From contig CADBZY010000014.1 of NCBI GenBank assembly GCA_902799245.1, positions 1-57,257 of the forward strand: a stretch of 57,257 nucleotides of DNA. The letters are read 5' to 3'. Shown one piece after another: positions 1 through 8,997 of the stretch. The DNA comes from an uncultured Ruminococcus sp. (GTDB lineage Bacteria; Bacillota; Clostridia; Oscillospirales; Acutalibacteraceae). The translations under genes were made by a program, and so were the position numbers. Under the pieces are notes generated by a model. That model was not told where the DNA came from and searched no databases. It saw only the letters and a program-made list of their open reading frames with translations. The first letter of the stretch is position 1. Each line of letters starts with the position of its first letter.

Positions 1-2
1 GA

Positions 3-551
3 AAAACGGTTTACATCGGCACCACCTTCAAGGACATTCATTACACTTCCGAGTCCGGTGAAGAAAAGGTTATCCGCAACCGTATTGTCTATGAAATGAT
101 AGAGCGCACATCCACACCTGACGGTCAATTGCTTTTGGTACCTGAAATTGACATAAACATGTTTTGGACTAACCTCGGTGACAGTGATGAGGATATTATT
201 GCCCTCTACCATGCACACGGCGAATGTGAACAGTTCCACAGTGAAATCAAAACCGATATGGGAGTAGAACGTCTTCCTTCCGGTAAGTTTGATACCAACG
301 AACTGGTTCTCGAACTCACTGTACTTGCCTACAATATTCTTCGCATGATCGGTCAGGAAGCAGTCCGTCAAGGCAATGCTCCAGCAAAAAGAATTGTTTC
401 AAGAAAACGGGTTCGTACTGTTATTCAAAACCTCATTCATTTTGCCGGTCATGTTACTCAGCACGCTAGACAACTACTCCTTTCCATCAGCCGCAGCAAC
501 GCTTGGGCGGACTGTTTTCTCGCTCTCACGAGACAGTTCTGCTTCGCTTGA
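3..551 (+). CDS. IS1380-family transposase, 3' part (cut by window start)
   Basis: The frame is open from the first bases of the window to the TAA at 549-551, so this is the C-terminal 182 residues of a longer protein. The DDE-transposase C-terminal region is recognisable: a segment reading HAHGECEQFHSEIKTDMG, which contains the last acidic catalytic residue, then the helical stretch around NELVLELTVLAYNILRMIG and a basic tail (SRKRVRTVIQ) as in IS1380 elements. The segment TTTCACGGATTCAGGTTATA just after the stop (about 554-573) could be the right terminal inverted repeat, but the left end needed to prove this is outside the window. The family call is good; whether the copy is intact cannot be judged. 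Confidence 0.8.
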   Translation, partial: KTVYIGTTFKDIHYTSESGEEKVIRNRIVYEMIERTSTPDGQLLLVPEIDINMFWTNLGDSDEDIIALYHAHGECEQFHSEIKTDMGVERLPSGKFDTNELVLELTVLAYNILRMIGQEAVRQGNAPAKRIVSRKRVRTVIQNLIHFAGHVTQHARQLLLSISRSNAWADCFLALTRQFCFA

Positions 552-1007
552 ATTTCACGGATTCAGGTTATATGAAATATTTTTCAATATCTGTGTAAAA
601 AACGCTTCTAAGTGAGGTAATAGTTGGAAGGCTTATTTGATAAGCGGCCAAGGGTCACAGCGGCGACCAGCTCCGCAACCTGATCAGCCTTGCAAAGGAA
701 TTGAAGTAATTTTTTAAACAACCAGCCGTCCGTGGGATGAAGTGCGATCATCATCTCACCGGCTGCGAAAAATACGGTAGTATTGATATCAAATGTCAAA
801 GGATAATAGCCGCAAAAGTCCAGTAATAGTGCGGTTTTCTGGCATCCGGCCAAACTTGGAATCGGGCTGGCAAAACGCTCTGCGGTAACTTATCCAAGGG
901 CAAATCCGATCAAAAAGTGTGAGAGTTGAGTTGCCGAGTTAGATGTTGGGTAGTTGTGGTTGTGAGATAAATGTCAGAATGGCAAATAGATATTATTTGG
1001 AGGAAGC
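552..1007. other. Gene-poor stretch after the IS element with a possible gene remnant
   Basis: I see no complete gene here. A short plus-strand frame at about 644-709 reads like a true C-terminus (KGHSGDQLRNLISLAKELK then a stop) but is closed by a stop immediately upstream, so at best it is the tail of a decayed gene. The opposite strand has an open frame of 81 codons (608-853) with no ribosome site or recognisable domain. Together with the transposase on the left and the fused pseudogene on the right, the stretch looks like insertion and deletion debris. Confidence 0.4.
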
Positions 1008-2024
1008 ATGATTAAAACTGTTGGTATTGTAAGTCGGTCGAGTGGAATTGTCGGTGAATCATTTATTCGATTTGAATCTGATATAGGTATTCGCAGACTG
1101 AAGTAATATGGTCTGAATGTAAAGTTTATGCCGCATGCTCTTATGGGGCTGGACTATATCAAAGCGCACCCAGAAAAACGAGCAGAGGATTTATTGCAGG
1201 CATTTCGTGATCCGGAGATCGATATGATTCTGTGCGCAATAGGCGGGGATGATACTTACCGCCTATTACCGTATCTATTCGATCATCATGAACTTGCGAA
1301 GGGTGTGTCTGACAAGGTTTTTCTCGGCTTTTCAGACACAACAGTCAATCATCTGATGCTTCACAAAGTTGGACTGAATACTTTTTACGGACAGGCGTTT
1401 CTTCCGGATATATGCGAACTGAGCCAAGAAATGCATGATTATACGAGGAAATATTTTGAGGAGTTGATTTCCACTGGAACTATCAAGGAAATAACACCCA
1501 GCGATGTCTGGTATGAAGAACGGAAAAGTATTACACCCGATCAGGTTGGCAAACCGCTGATCTTTATGGATTGGGTCATCTACCGTCCCACAGGCTATTT
1601 CTACGACATTGCCAAGGTCTTTGCTCCGTATGTGGAAAAGGGAGAAATGCAGCTCCTGAAAGGCTACGGCGGTGTGAAGGCGAATGTGGTGGACTGCGAG
1701 GATTTCGCTGCATTTATAGTTCAGCACATGAACGACTCCGGTGTTACCTACAACATCGGCGGCAAGGAAATATATACCTATGAGAAAATGGCGGAAATGT
1801 GCTTCCAAGCTGCCGGAAAGCCCTGCAAAATCAAGTGGGCGCCGATCTGGCTTTTTGGCATTCTCGCCAATCTCCCCAAAATCAAGAAAGCCGGTAAACA
1901 CGACATCATCCTCTTCTCCAAGTGGACGCTCAGCCATGACCTTGTCGGAGACATCATGATTGGTGACAAGAGCTTCGCCGAATATCTCAAAAACTACTTC
2001 GGAAAGGAGAGGAAACAACAATGA
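1008..2024 (+). pseudogene. Chimeric pseudogene: S66 (MccF-like) peptidase N-part fused to SDR/NAD-epimerase C-part
   Basis: An ATG at 1008 preceded by GGAGGA starts a typical MccF-like serine peptidase (MIKTVGIVSRSSGIVGES). The frame meets an in-frame TAA at 1104-1106, codon 33, and then continues open from 1107, including an ATG at 1128 and the family motif CAIGGDDTYRLLPYL. Around position 1545-1570 the sequence switches within one reading frame to the C-terminal third of an NAD(P)-dependent SDR or epimerase-like protein (DWVIYRPTGYFYDIAKVF, later YNIGGKEIYTYEKMAE). The catalytic His/Glu half of the peptidase and the Rossmann half of the SDR are both missing. A deletion between two formerly separate genes best explains this. 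Neither activity should remain. The downstream gene overlaps its stop. Confidence 0.8.
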
Positions 2025-2836
2025 TGTACTGGTCGCTGCTCGGTATCCTCTTCATTGTGTGCGCTGTACTTTGCTCCATTGGTTTTTACAAATTTGTCTA
2101 TTTTCTCTCGGTGGGCTACGAATTAGCCATCGCGGGAGGTGGAATCGCAATTCTTGTGCTGTACTTGCTGCATCCTTCCGCTACACCGCTCTGGCTTGTA
2201 GTTGCTCAGGCCGCGCTGTTTGTGGTTTACGGCGCACGGTTGTCGGGATTCCTGCTTGTGCGTGAATTCAGGAGCGCTTCCTTCAAAAAGACAAACGTTG
2301 CCAAGGATTCCCTCGCAAAGAACAACGAGAAAAAAATGCCCTTCTTTGTGCTGTTTACGATCTGGATTGCTGTCGCGGCTTTGTATGTGGCGCAGGTAAG
2401 TCCCATGCTCTTCCGTTATAAAAACCAATCCACCGACATCATTTTTCCCGCTGTTGGAATGGGAATTTCCATGTTCGGGCTGATCATTGAATCGGTTGCC
2501 GACCGTCAGAAATCCGCTCAGAAGAAGACCCTACCGGATATGGTCGCCACCCAGGGACTTTACAGAATCGTCCGCTGTCCGAACTACTTTGGAGAGATCA
2601 CATTCTGGACCGGCATATTTGTGTCAGGTATAAGCACCTACAGCGGATGGGGACAGTGGATCACCGCGATTATCGCCTTTATCTCCATTGTTTACATCAT
2701 GTTCAACGGCGCGGAGCGTATGGAGAAAAGACAGATGAAGCAATACGGTGACAAGGAGGAATACAACATATACGCCGACAAGACGCCCATTATCCTTCCC
2801 CTGCTCCCCATCTATCATCTGAACAAGAAAGAATAA
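2021..2836 (+). CDS. DUF1295 membrane protein (steroid 5-alpha-reductase / ICMT-like fold)
   Basis: This is a 271-residue integral membrane protein with about six hydrophobic segments. The C-terminal half carries the signature of DUF1295 and isoprenylcysteine methyltransferase-like proteins: TQGLYRIVRCPNYFGEITFW, a glycine-rich membrane segment, then ERMEKRQ and a terminal tyrosine-containing motif. Members of this fold reduce or methylate lipid-like substrates; the substrate here is unknown. The start overlaps the stop of the preceding SDR fragment (ATGATGA) and has its own AAGGAGAGG site, so the gene can still be translated although its upstream partner is destroyed. In related genomes I would expect an intact SDR gene before it (inference). 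A strong terminator follows at 2898. Confidence 0.8.
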   Translation: MMYWSLLGILFIVCAVLCSIGFYKFVYFLSVGYELAIAGGGIAILVLYLLHPSATPLWLVVAQAALFVVYGARLSGFLLVREFRSASFKKTNVAKDSLAKNNEKKMPFFVLFTIWIAVAALYVAQVSPMLFRYKNQSTDIIFPAVGMGISMFGLIIESVADRQKSAQKKTLPDMVATQGLYRIVRCPNYFGEITFWTGIFVSGISTYSGWGQWITAIIAFISIVYIMFNGAERMEKRQMKQYGDKEEYNIYADKTPIILPLLPIYHLNKKE

Positions 2837-2897
2837 TATGCAGAATCATACAGCATGAAACCATACTCACACAGAAAACAGATAATGATTCCTACCA

Positions 2898-2938
2898 AAA
2901 CAGCCGGAGCATTTGAGCGCTCCGGCTGTTTGATTTTT
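2898..2938 (+). terminator. Intrinsic terminator after the DUF1295 gene
   Basis: The arms 2898-2910 and 2919-2931 form a 13-bp perfect GC-rich stem with an 8-base loop. A T-rich tract (TTTGATTTTTTC) follows. It ends the rightward transcript and separates it from the leftward permease gene. Confidence 0.88.
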
Positions 2939-2989
2939 TCGATAAAAATTACAATTTCCGTCATTGACTGGCATTATTCCGACCGGAAG

Positions 2990-3904
2990 TTATCCCCTTG
3001 TATTGACAAAGCGAATACCTATCGCTACCAGCAAAACAGAGGCAAAATATTGCCACTTCAAAGGCTCCTGCAAAAGAACAGCGGCAAACATAACTCCTAA
3101 TACAGGAATCAGCGCGTTGTAGATCGCTATCTCACTGATAGGATGAAAAGAAAGCAATTCATTATAAATCACAAAGCAAACCGCCGATATTAATACCAGC
3201 ACGGTCAGAATAATTATCCCACTAAATTGAAATTCCCACGCGCTTGTGGTTCCGATGCTGGCACCCGCCAGGAATAAAAAGGCGCCTCCTATCGTCATGC
3301 TATGCCCTGTCGCGGACAGGATATTCATTTTTCTCGATACAATCCTTGTGATGATTCCGCCAAAGGCACCGCACAAAGCATTCAGCAGTATCATACCGTC
3401 GCCGAGAAAGGTAATATGATCAAAAAATCGCCCATTGGGGCTGACATTAATCAACACAATTCCAGCCACGCCCATCAGACAGCCAGCAGCTTTTCGCTTA
3501 TTCAGCCTCTCATCCTCAAAAAGTGCTGCGGATAACAAAATCAGGAAGAAGCCTCCCATGGAATCCAATATCGTTGATCGTGCGCTTGGATTGTTGCTCA
3601 GTCCGATGTACGCGAACATATAATGAAGCGCGGTATTGACCAGGGCAAGAAGTGCAAGCCACGCAAAATCTTTTTTTCTTTTTACTTCGAGAGATTGTTT
3701 TCTGCCAATACAAAAAACAGTCACCAACAATCCGGCAAACAGAAACCGCGCACCGGCAAACAACAGTTTGCCGCCCAGATCGTCCGATGATAATTTAAAC
3801 AACCCATATCCCACTTTGATCAACGGGTAAGCCATCGACCATCCGGCCGCACAAATGATGGCTAAGACGGATTTATAGCGTTTATTTTGAAATATACTAC
3901 TCAC
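2990..3904 (-). CDS. EamA/DMT-superfamily permease
   Basis: The product is a 304-residue, very hydrophobic protein with about ten membrane segments arranged as two EamA repeats, the usual size for drug/metabolite transporters of the RhaT/YdcZ kind. The N-terminal motif SMAYPLIKVG and the repeat-2 motif around YNALIPVLGVMFAAVLLQEPL, with its conserved proline and glutamate, are typical. The first codon is GTG at 3904; the GAGGTGGG upstream is rather far, so a slightly earlier start is possible. It is a single-gene unit with its own promoter at 3948-3976. The substrate, probably a small metabolite or amino acid, cannot be read from sequence. Confidence 0.85.
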   Translation of the reverse strand: MSSIFQNKRYKSVLAIICAAGWSMAYPLIKVGYGLFKLSSDDLGGKLLFAGARFLFAGLLVTVFCIGRKQSLEVKRKKDFAWLALLALVNTALHYMFAYIGLSNNPSARSTILDSMGGFFLILLSAALFEDERLNKRKAAGCLMGVAGIVLINVSPNGRFFDHITFLGDGMILLNALCGAFGGIITRIVSRKMNILSATGHSMTIGGAFLFLAGASIGTTSAWEFQFSGIIILTVLVLISAVCFVIYNELLSFHPISEIAIYNALIPVLGVMFAAVLLQEPLKWQYFASVLLVAIGIRFVNTRG

Positions 3905-3947
3905 TGTTTTAATGGATGCCCACCTCTATATGATCAGTCTGAAAGAA

Positions 3948-3976
3948 ATTCTATCACAAAATAAAACAATAATCAA
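3948..3976 (-). promoter_or_regulatory. Sigma-A-type promoter of the EamA permease
   Basis: On the minus strand a TTGATT box (3971-3976) is followed after exactly 17 bases by TAGAAT (3948-3953), about 45 bases before the start codon. Confidence 0.6.
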
Positions 3977-4216
3977 TCTTTTTCTCGCATATGAATGTAC
4001 CCTACCGGCTTATTTATCGAATCCTATTGACAAATGACTTAATTACCTGTACAAATTGAACTTGAAATTTATCATTTAGCACTTTGTCAACTCCCAGTGC
4101 AACTGGGCAAAACATATAGATCAAATGTATTGCGGAACAGGTTATTATCAATTCAAGCCAGATTATAAGCTTTTAGGATTACACAATATCACAACCGTTT
4201 TGACTCTCTTACATAA
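3977..4216. other. Non-coding gap
   Basis: No convincing gene is visible. The only structure noticed is a small perfect hairpin CCCAGTGCAACTGGG near 4096-4110 of unknown meaning. The A+T-rich composition fits an ordinary intergenic region. Confidence 0.4.
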
Positions 4217-4288
4217 AAATGCTCCCTGTTTTCCTGACAATGATTATTCCTTTTCATTGTCGCCAAAACAGGGAGCATTTTTTGATAA
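4217..4288 (-). terminator. Long-stem terminator of the lipoprotein gene (probably bidirectional)
   Basis: Long complementary arms (ATGCTCCCTGTTTT and AAAACAGGGAGCAT) enclose a second nested stem (GACAATG/CATTGTC). There are T runs on both exits, five on the minus strand and six on the plus strand. It lies directly downstream of the leftward lipoprotein gene. Confidence 0.85.
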
Positions 4289-4323
4289 CTTACTTCGGTC
4301 ATTTCGAGCGGCTTTTGTCGAAA

Positions 4324-4971
4324 CTACTTGTCAATGACAGAGATGGTTTGGATGATATAGGTAAATCTTGCCCCGAAGCCTTCCGCACTCTCGATGGTGC
4401 ATTGTGACGTGGCGACAAGACAACCGTCGGATGCAGGAATGATATAGACGGTTTCCAACGATCCGGCAGGGGCCTTTTTGTTCTTGGCTTCGGATGCGCT
4501 GATTTGCACGCAGGAACCTGCACGGTCAAGCATATACTGTTCTTCCACGATCACCTTGCCGTATTTTTGGGACAGATCCGCTTTAACGGCTTTGCTGACG
4601 GTATCGGCATCCTCCGAGCGAAATATCACTTCGATATAGTTCTCGGGTTTTTCAGGATCATCAAAGCGGGAAACGAATTGTTCGTGACTGGGTTCGCCGC
4701 GGCGTTCGAGCTGCTCATAATCGTAATCCAGTTCAAACCCGGCCGTCTCGTTCCTGACATGTTCGTATCTGACTGTTTCATCCATCCCTTCCAGCTGAAT
4801 GACCTCTTCGAAGCGCTCGCCGTCCTGCCTTCCGGCAGAAGACACCACTTCGGACGATGCGGCAGATTCGCTTGAAGTTTTCTTCCCGGTGCAGCCGCTG
4901 AGCGTCGTGAGCATCATAAATGCCGACACAAACACCGCGAATATCACTGTGATCATGATTTTTCTTTTCAT
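4324..4971 (-). CDS. Putative lipoprotein of unknown function
   Basis: The ATG at 4971 is chosen because AAAGGAGGAA lies nine bases upstream and the protein then begins with a textbook lipoprotein signal: MKRK, a hydrophobic core, and the lipobox LSGC at about residue 26. The mature protein of about 190 residues starts with a Ser/Ala/Glu-rich linker. Its globular domain has alternating hydrophobic and acidic segments (YEHVRNETAGFELDYDYEQ, later YIEVIFRSEDADTV and a C-terminal VYIIPASDGCLVATSQ). It resembles small anchored extracellular domains of Clostridia, but I recognise no family. It has its own promoter (5077-5105) and terminator, so it is monocistronic. Confidence 0.75.
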   Translation of the reverse strand: MKRKIMITVIFAVFVSAFMMLTTLSGCTGKKTSSESAASSEVVSSAGRQDGERFEEVIQLEGMDETVRYEHVRNETAGFELDYDYEQLERRGEPSHEQFVSRFDDPEKPENYIEVIFRSEDADTVSKAVKADLSQKYGKVIVEEQYMLDRAGSCVQISASEAKNKKAPAGSLETVYIIPASDGCLVATSQCTIESAEGFGARFTYIIQTISVIDK

Positions 4972-5076
4972 CCGGATGTTCCTCCTTTTCAATTGACAGA
5001 CGCGGTTACTGCTTTTTCTATCAGAACAACTGACATCCTTCCGACAGTACGCCAGAAGCCAGCTTTCCTCTTTATT

Positions 5077-5105
5077 ATTGTAACACGGGCTGCAGATGAA
5101 GTCAA
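5077..5105 (-). promoter_or_regulatory. Promoter of the lipoprotein gene
   Basis: The minus-strand boxes are TTGACT (5100-5105) and TACAAT (5077-5082) with 17-base spacing. The leader to the start codon is about 100 bases. Confidence 0.7.
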
Positions 5106-5235
5106 GAGTCATAAATCTCACGCAAACGGGTGGAAACTATGCATGAAGAATAAAGTGTTAATCTTTGCGTCATATGATTTTCTCCGTCAATTGCAAGCGC
5201 CTGCTGCACAACCTGCAATTGAAAAATAAACGTTG

Positions 5236-5261
5236 CAAAAAAGCCGCCGGAGACCGGCGGC
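5236..5261 (-). terminator. Intrinsic terminator of the YhaO/YhaN-like operon
   Basis: GCCGCCGG (5243-5250) pairs perfectly with CCGGCGGC (5254-5261) around a three-base loop and is followed on the minus strand by six T. It lies 47 bases after the stop of the ATPase gene. Confidence 0.9.
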
Positions 5262-5307
5262 GGGAATATGCTTTGGATTGCTGAGGGGAAACGGGAAACG
5301 CGCACGA

Positions 5308-7686
5308 TCACATGCTGTACACGTTCTCTGTCATGTCTAATTTTTTGGCAGCGCTTACCATGCGCTTATGGCAGGTGAAAATAATAATCTGTCCGATTTC
5401 GCCGAGCTCGTTATCATCCTTCATGAATTGCAGCGCGGCGGTCATGCGATCGTCGTCAAACCGGACGAATGAATCGTCCAGCATGACAGGCATCTTATCG
5501 TCAGTGACAACGCCGGACAGCGCTATTCGGAGGGCGAGATAAATCTGATCGTAGGTTCCGCCGCCCATCGCTTCGCTGCTTCTGGGCTGACTGTCGCCCT
5601 GCTCGGCAAACGCCGGAATGAGCTTATCCGATACAAGCACGGAACTTGAACGGCTCCCTGTCATGCCGTTCAGCACACGGGTGGCACGGTAATTGATCAT
5701 GGGGCCGAAGTCTATCTTCATCTCATGGAACGCTTCATCGAGCGTCTTCTGCGCTTCTTCAATGGCACTCAGTTCAAACTCGTAATGTTCTATTCGTCTG
5801 TTGAGCGCCTTGATCTCGTCCGTTACCTTCTGCACGCTCTGTGTATTGTACGGCTTGAGAAGCAATTCTGTTTCTTCACCGGAAATCCTCGCGTCGATTT
5901 CCTCCAGCTTGGCATTGGCGGCGGCGAGCCTGCTCCTGACGTTTTCCTTGGTAAAGCTGTCAGGCACTTCAAGCTCCACATTGCTGCGAACCTGTTCGCT
6001 GTACATCGTCAGGCTGTCAATGCTGCGTCCTCTGAGCATGAAATGATAAGTATCCCTTGCGGACTCGAGCTTCACGGAGAGCTTTTCGTGCTCGCGCTTC
6101 ATGCTGCTGAGTCTGCTGATAATATCCGTCGCTTCCTTGCTCGATTCGGTTTCATGATAGGCCGCTAAATTATCCTGGAGCTTCTTGCGAACCTCTTCCA
6201 GCTGTTCTTTCAGCTCGGCAATCTGCGCCTCGATTCTCAGCTTTTTATCTCTGCCTTCGATATATCTTTTCTGGTTCTGCTCAATCGCCTTATACAGCTT
6301 GTCGAATTCCTCCATGGTGCTCACGCCGAACTCGTCAAGAATATGCCGGTTTTCTTCATTCAGAAGGTTCATCTGTTCGCTGACGCCTGCCAATCCCAGC
6401 TCCGCGTCACTGATTTTGTCCTCTTCGTCTATGCTTTTCTTGTAGATAAACATATAGACGCCCACGCTGATGACGGCAATCAAGCCAATCAGGTAAAAAA
6501 TCCAGTGGGCAAATATTCCGAGGAACAAAGCGGCGATCATGACGGCCACACAGATTCCGCCGATCATCCGGACATCGTCCGGCTCCTGAACCGGTTCCGG
6601 CTCATTCTCCATGGCGAGCTCAAGCTCCTTGCGCTCTTTTTCAAGCGAATCATACTGCTCAAAAGCAATCTTGATCTCATTGGCGTATTTTTTGACCGTT
6701 TTGGTCATGTTCAGCTTGGGACGGTCGATTGTCACCGACTGCTTCCTGAGATCCTCCAGTTCGTCCACCTTTTCCTGTAGAGCAGCCTCACGGATTTTTT
6801 CTTCGTCAAGCAGCTTGCTGGAACTGGACATGAATTCGCTCATTCCGTCGGCCAGTTCTCCGCTGAACAGCTGGTCGAGCTTTTTGAATTTTTCTTCCAG
6901 CTCGTTGACCTCGTCACGCTTGCGAAGAACCGCGTCGATCTCGGCAAGCTCTTCCCTTTTCTCCAGCCTGTCGTACATCTCCTCCAGAAAAGCCTTTTCT
7001 TCGCGCATGGTCTTTTTTTCCCGCAGATCCACGGCAATTTTGTCTCTCAGCTTGTCCGATTCCTCCAGCACCTTGGTCATTTCCGCGCGTGCATCCATCA
7101 GCTCACGCTTCTGCTTGCGAAGCTCGGGAAGAATCGCGTCGGACTTCTTGGAATCAAGCACCGCGGCTGCGTTTTTGAGCCGCTTGTCGATCTCCCGCTT
7201 GGAGACATGCTCGTCTCCCGCCGATGTGAGATTGACCAGACGGTCGATGATTTCCCGGTTGTCGCCCTCCACTGCTATGCAGGACTGTCCGATAAAAACA
7301 GAGCTGACAAAGGTCTTTATGTTGATGCCGAACACTAACGCGCCAGGCTCCTGTCCGGGAGAAAGAGGAACGTTCTCCCCGTTTGTCTTGTCAAAGAGCG
7401 ATATTTTGTCATAGCCCTTCGACTCGCCGAAGGTGCGGTTCAGAAAATAAGTCACTCCGTCATGCTCAAACTCAATGGAACCGGCAGGCTGTCCTCCGCT
7501 CCACGGCTCGTACTGCATACGCTTCTCACCCGATTCCAGCCCGTAAAACATCGCCTTGATAAACGCCATGATAGTTGACTTGCCGGATTCGTTCTTACCG
7601 TAAACAATATTGATTCCGTCGCCCGGTTTAAGGACGAAGTCCCTGAGCCTGCCGAAACATTTGATATTGATCTCAATAATCTTCAT
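5308..7686 (-). CDS. YhaN-like AAA/SMC-type ATPase (SbcC relative) with central membrane segments
   Basis: The protein has 792 residues. The N-terminal half-ATPase has a Walker A GKNESGKST near residue 35. A long coiled coil (about 165-360) is interrupted by a hydrophobic stretch at about 375-412 that can form two membrane helices. A second coiled coil follows, and the C-terminal half-ATPase has the ABC signature region MGGGTYDQIYLALRIALSG and Walker B VMLDDSFVRFDDDR. This is the architecture of Bacillus YhaN, a relative of SbcC, which acts with a phosphoesterase partner in processing DNA ends. Its start overlaps the end of that partner gene by 14 bases, so the two are translationally coupled. 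The membrane hairpin suggests the complex works at the membrane (inference). Confidence 0.88.
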   Translation of the reverse strand: MKIIEINIKCFGRLRDFVLKPGDGINIVYGKNESGKSTIMAFIKAMFYGLESGEKRMQYEPWSGGQPAGSIEFEHDGVTYFLNRTFGESKGYDKISLFDKTNGENVPLSPGQEPGALVFGINIKTFVSSVFIGQSCIAVEGDNREIIDRLVNLTSAGDEHVSKREIDKRLKNAAAVLDSKKSDAILPELRKQKRELMDARAEMTKVLEESDKLRDKIAVDLREKKTMREEKAFLEEMYDRLEKREELAEIDAVLRKRDEVNELEEKFKKLDQLFSGELADGMSEFMSSSSKLLDEEKIREAALQEKVDELEDLRKQSVTIDRPKLNMTKTVKKYANEIKIAFEQYDSLEKERKELELAMENEPEPVQEPDDVRMIGGICVAVMIAALFLGIFAHWIFYLIGLIAVISVGVYMFIYKKSIDEEDKISDAELGLAGVSEQMNLLNEENRHILDEFGVSTMEEFDKLYKAIEQNQKRYIEGRDKKLRIEAQIAELKEQLEEVRKKLQDNLAAYHETESSKEATDIISRLSSMKREHEKLSVKLESARDTYHFMLRGRSIDSLTMYSEQVRSNVELEVPDSFTKENVRSRLAAANAKLEEIDARISGEETELLLKPYNTQSVQKVTDEIKALNRRIEHYEFELSAIEEAQKTLDEAFHEMKIDFGPMINYRATRVLNGMTGSRSSSVLVSDKLIPAFAEQGDSQPRSSEAMGGGTYDQIYLALRIALSGVVTDDKMPVMLDDSFVRFDDDRMTAALQFMKDDNELGEIGQIIIFTCHKRMVSAAKKLDMTENVYSM

Positions 7687-8803
7687 CTATATTCACGTTC
7701 CCTTCAAACGCACTGAGTCCGTAGAGCAAAGCGCGCATATATTTATCTCCCCCATGGCTGTCAGACTGCTTTTTTTCAAACAGCTTTCTGACAAAGGCGC
7801 CTTTCAACGTGCCGTCGTTCATCAGAAGCTCAAAATCCACGGTGGGAGAGGTCATATCTGTCAGCCGTGCGTAGAATAACGACGACTCCGAAAGAATCTC
7901 CTTGATCTCGGAAATCGGCGGGACAACCCCTTCAAACGGCGTTCCTATCAGACTGATGTCGTAAAGGTTGTAGGAGAAATTCTCGCCGTATCTGTCGCGC
8001 AGCACTGAAATAATGCGGTCAGTAAACTGCTCTGCCTGCGCACAGCCGCTCACGTCAATTTTCTCCTTGGAATACTTTCTTCCGTCAAGGGGTGTGAAAA
8101 CCATACGGGCAAAGCCCTTGGCGGCATATCCGCAGAGCACGCCCTTCTCCCCCGGCTCGTCAAAACCGCACGCGGACGGCATTCCCGAGTAGCAATAAAT
8201 CAGCTCATTGTTTTCGTAGTACTCATATGTATGCGACGAGCCAAGCGCAACGTAATCCGCGCCGCAGCGGTTTATTTCCTCCATATCGATGGGATTGCAG
8301 CTGCTGTCCACGCCTGTCCCGTCATAAAGCTCTCCGTACATCATCAGAATGTTGATTCTGCTGGGAATGGGATTGAATCCCTGCAGCAGGGTTTCCTCGC
8401 AGCTTGTCCGGGTAAATCCCGCGCCCCACACGCAGGTGTTTTTTTCGGGTATCTCTACCTTCTCCATTCGCCCGCGGAAGATGTGTACGTTCTGCGGCCA
8501 TTCGGTATTGTAGCAGGAGTCGGGCGTAGCAGGGTCGTGCAATCCGGGAGTAATGAATATCCGCAGGTTATAGTGACTGATCAGCCGCTTGATCTCCGCT
8601 AAGTAGGCGCTTTCCACTCTCATGCTGTCAAACATATCGCCCGCTATCAGCAGCGCGTCGGCTTTGTTGGCCGTACACATATCCAGTATCTGCTTAAGAG
8701 TATCAATCTGCTCCTGCTTTCTCTGTTCGGCAACCTCCGGTGTTGCGGAAAAGAGCGAGCCTAAGTGCAGATCGGATGTATGAACCATATTGAATGTTGT
8801 CAT
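7673..8803 (-). CDS. YhaO-like metallophosphoesterase (SbcD/Mre11-type nuclease subunit)
   Basis: The calcineurin-like phosphoesterase motifs appear in order: HTSDLHLGS, LIAGDMFDS, the modified GNHD motif as TPGLHDP, and ALGSSHTYE in place of the usual GHxH. This is the pattern of the SbcD/Mre11-like YhaO group, with a variable metal-binding end. The C-terminal part (VVPPISEIKEI, then AFVRKLFEKK) fits the capping region. Start codons are ambiguous; ATG at 8803 has a GGGGG site 11 bases upstream and is preferred over an in-frame TTG at 8821. It is the first gene of a two-gene operon with the ATPase and is expected to be its nuclease subunit. Confidence 0.85.
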   Translation of the reverse strand: MTTFNMVHTSDLHLGSLFSATPEVAEQRKQEQIDTLKQILDMCTANKADALLIAGDMFDSMRVESAYLAEIKRLISHYNLRIFITPGLHDPATPDSCYNTEWPQNVHIFRGRMEKVEIPEKNTCVWGAGFTRTSCEETLLQGFNPIPSRINILMMYGELYDGTGVDSSCNPIDMEEINRCGADYVALGSSHTYEYYENNELIYCYSGMPSACGFDEPGEKGVLCGYAAKGFARMVFTPLDGRKYSKEKIDVSGCAQAEQFTDRIISVLRDRYGENFSYNLYDISLIGTPFEGVVPPISEIKEILSESSLFYARLTDMTSPTVDFELLMNDGTLKGAFVRKLFEKKQSDSHGGDKYMRALLYGLSAFEGNVNIDEDY

Positions 8804-8840
8804 TCGATAATTCGCCCCCAAAAATAATATACAACAATTT

Positions 8841-8869
8841 ATAATATCATATTTTTGTCAAAATGCCAA
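8841..8869 (-). promoter_or_regulatory. Promoter of the YhaO/YhaN-like operon
   Basis: The minus-strand TTGGCA (8864-8869) and TATTAT (8841-8846) are 17 bases apart in an A+T-rich divergent spacer. Confidence 0.6.
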
Positions 8870-8929
8870 TAGGTTTAAAGAAATTTCTAAAAAATTTACA
8901 CCCCGAAAATAACATATTTTTATAACACA

Positions 8930-8958
8930 TTGACTTTGCAGCCGTTAGAGTGTAAAAT
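8930..8958 (+). promoter_or_regulatory. Promoter of the DUF815-mrnC-two-component operon
   Basis: TTGACT (8930-8935), a 17-base spacer and TAAAAT (8953-8958) lie 40 bases before the first start codon. No further promoter of this quality is seen inside the four-gene run. Confidence 0.7.
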
Positions 8959-8997
8959 ACTTTCAGTTATTCAGTTTTTGAAAGAAGTGAAGCAGAA

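Noticed and set aside
608-853. 81-codon minus-strand frame near the IS remnant
   Set aside because: No ribosome site and no family; the plus strand of the same stretch ends in a more protein-like C-terminus.
971-1015. Short 14-codon frame overlapping the peptidase pseudogene start
   Set aside because: No ribosome site, and its reading adds no recognisable peptide; chance occurrence is likely.
5190-5222. CAATTGCA/TGCAATTG inverted repeat upstream of the lipoprotein gene
   Set aside because: The 16-base loop and lack of a T run on a transcribed strand give no clear role; it lies beyond the operon terminator.
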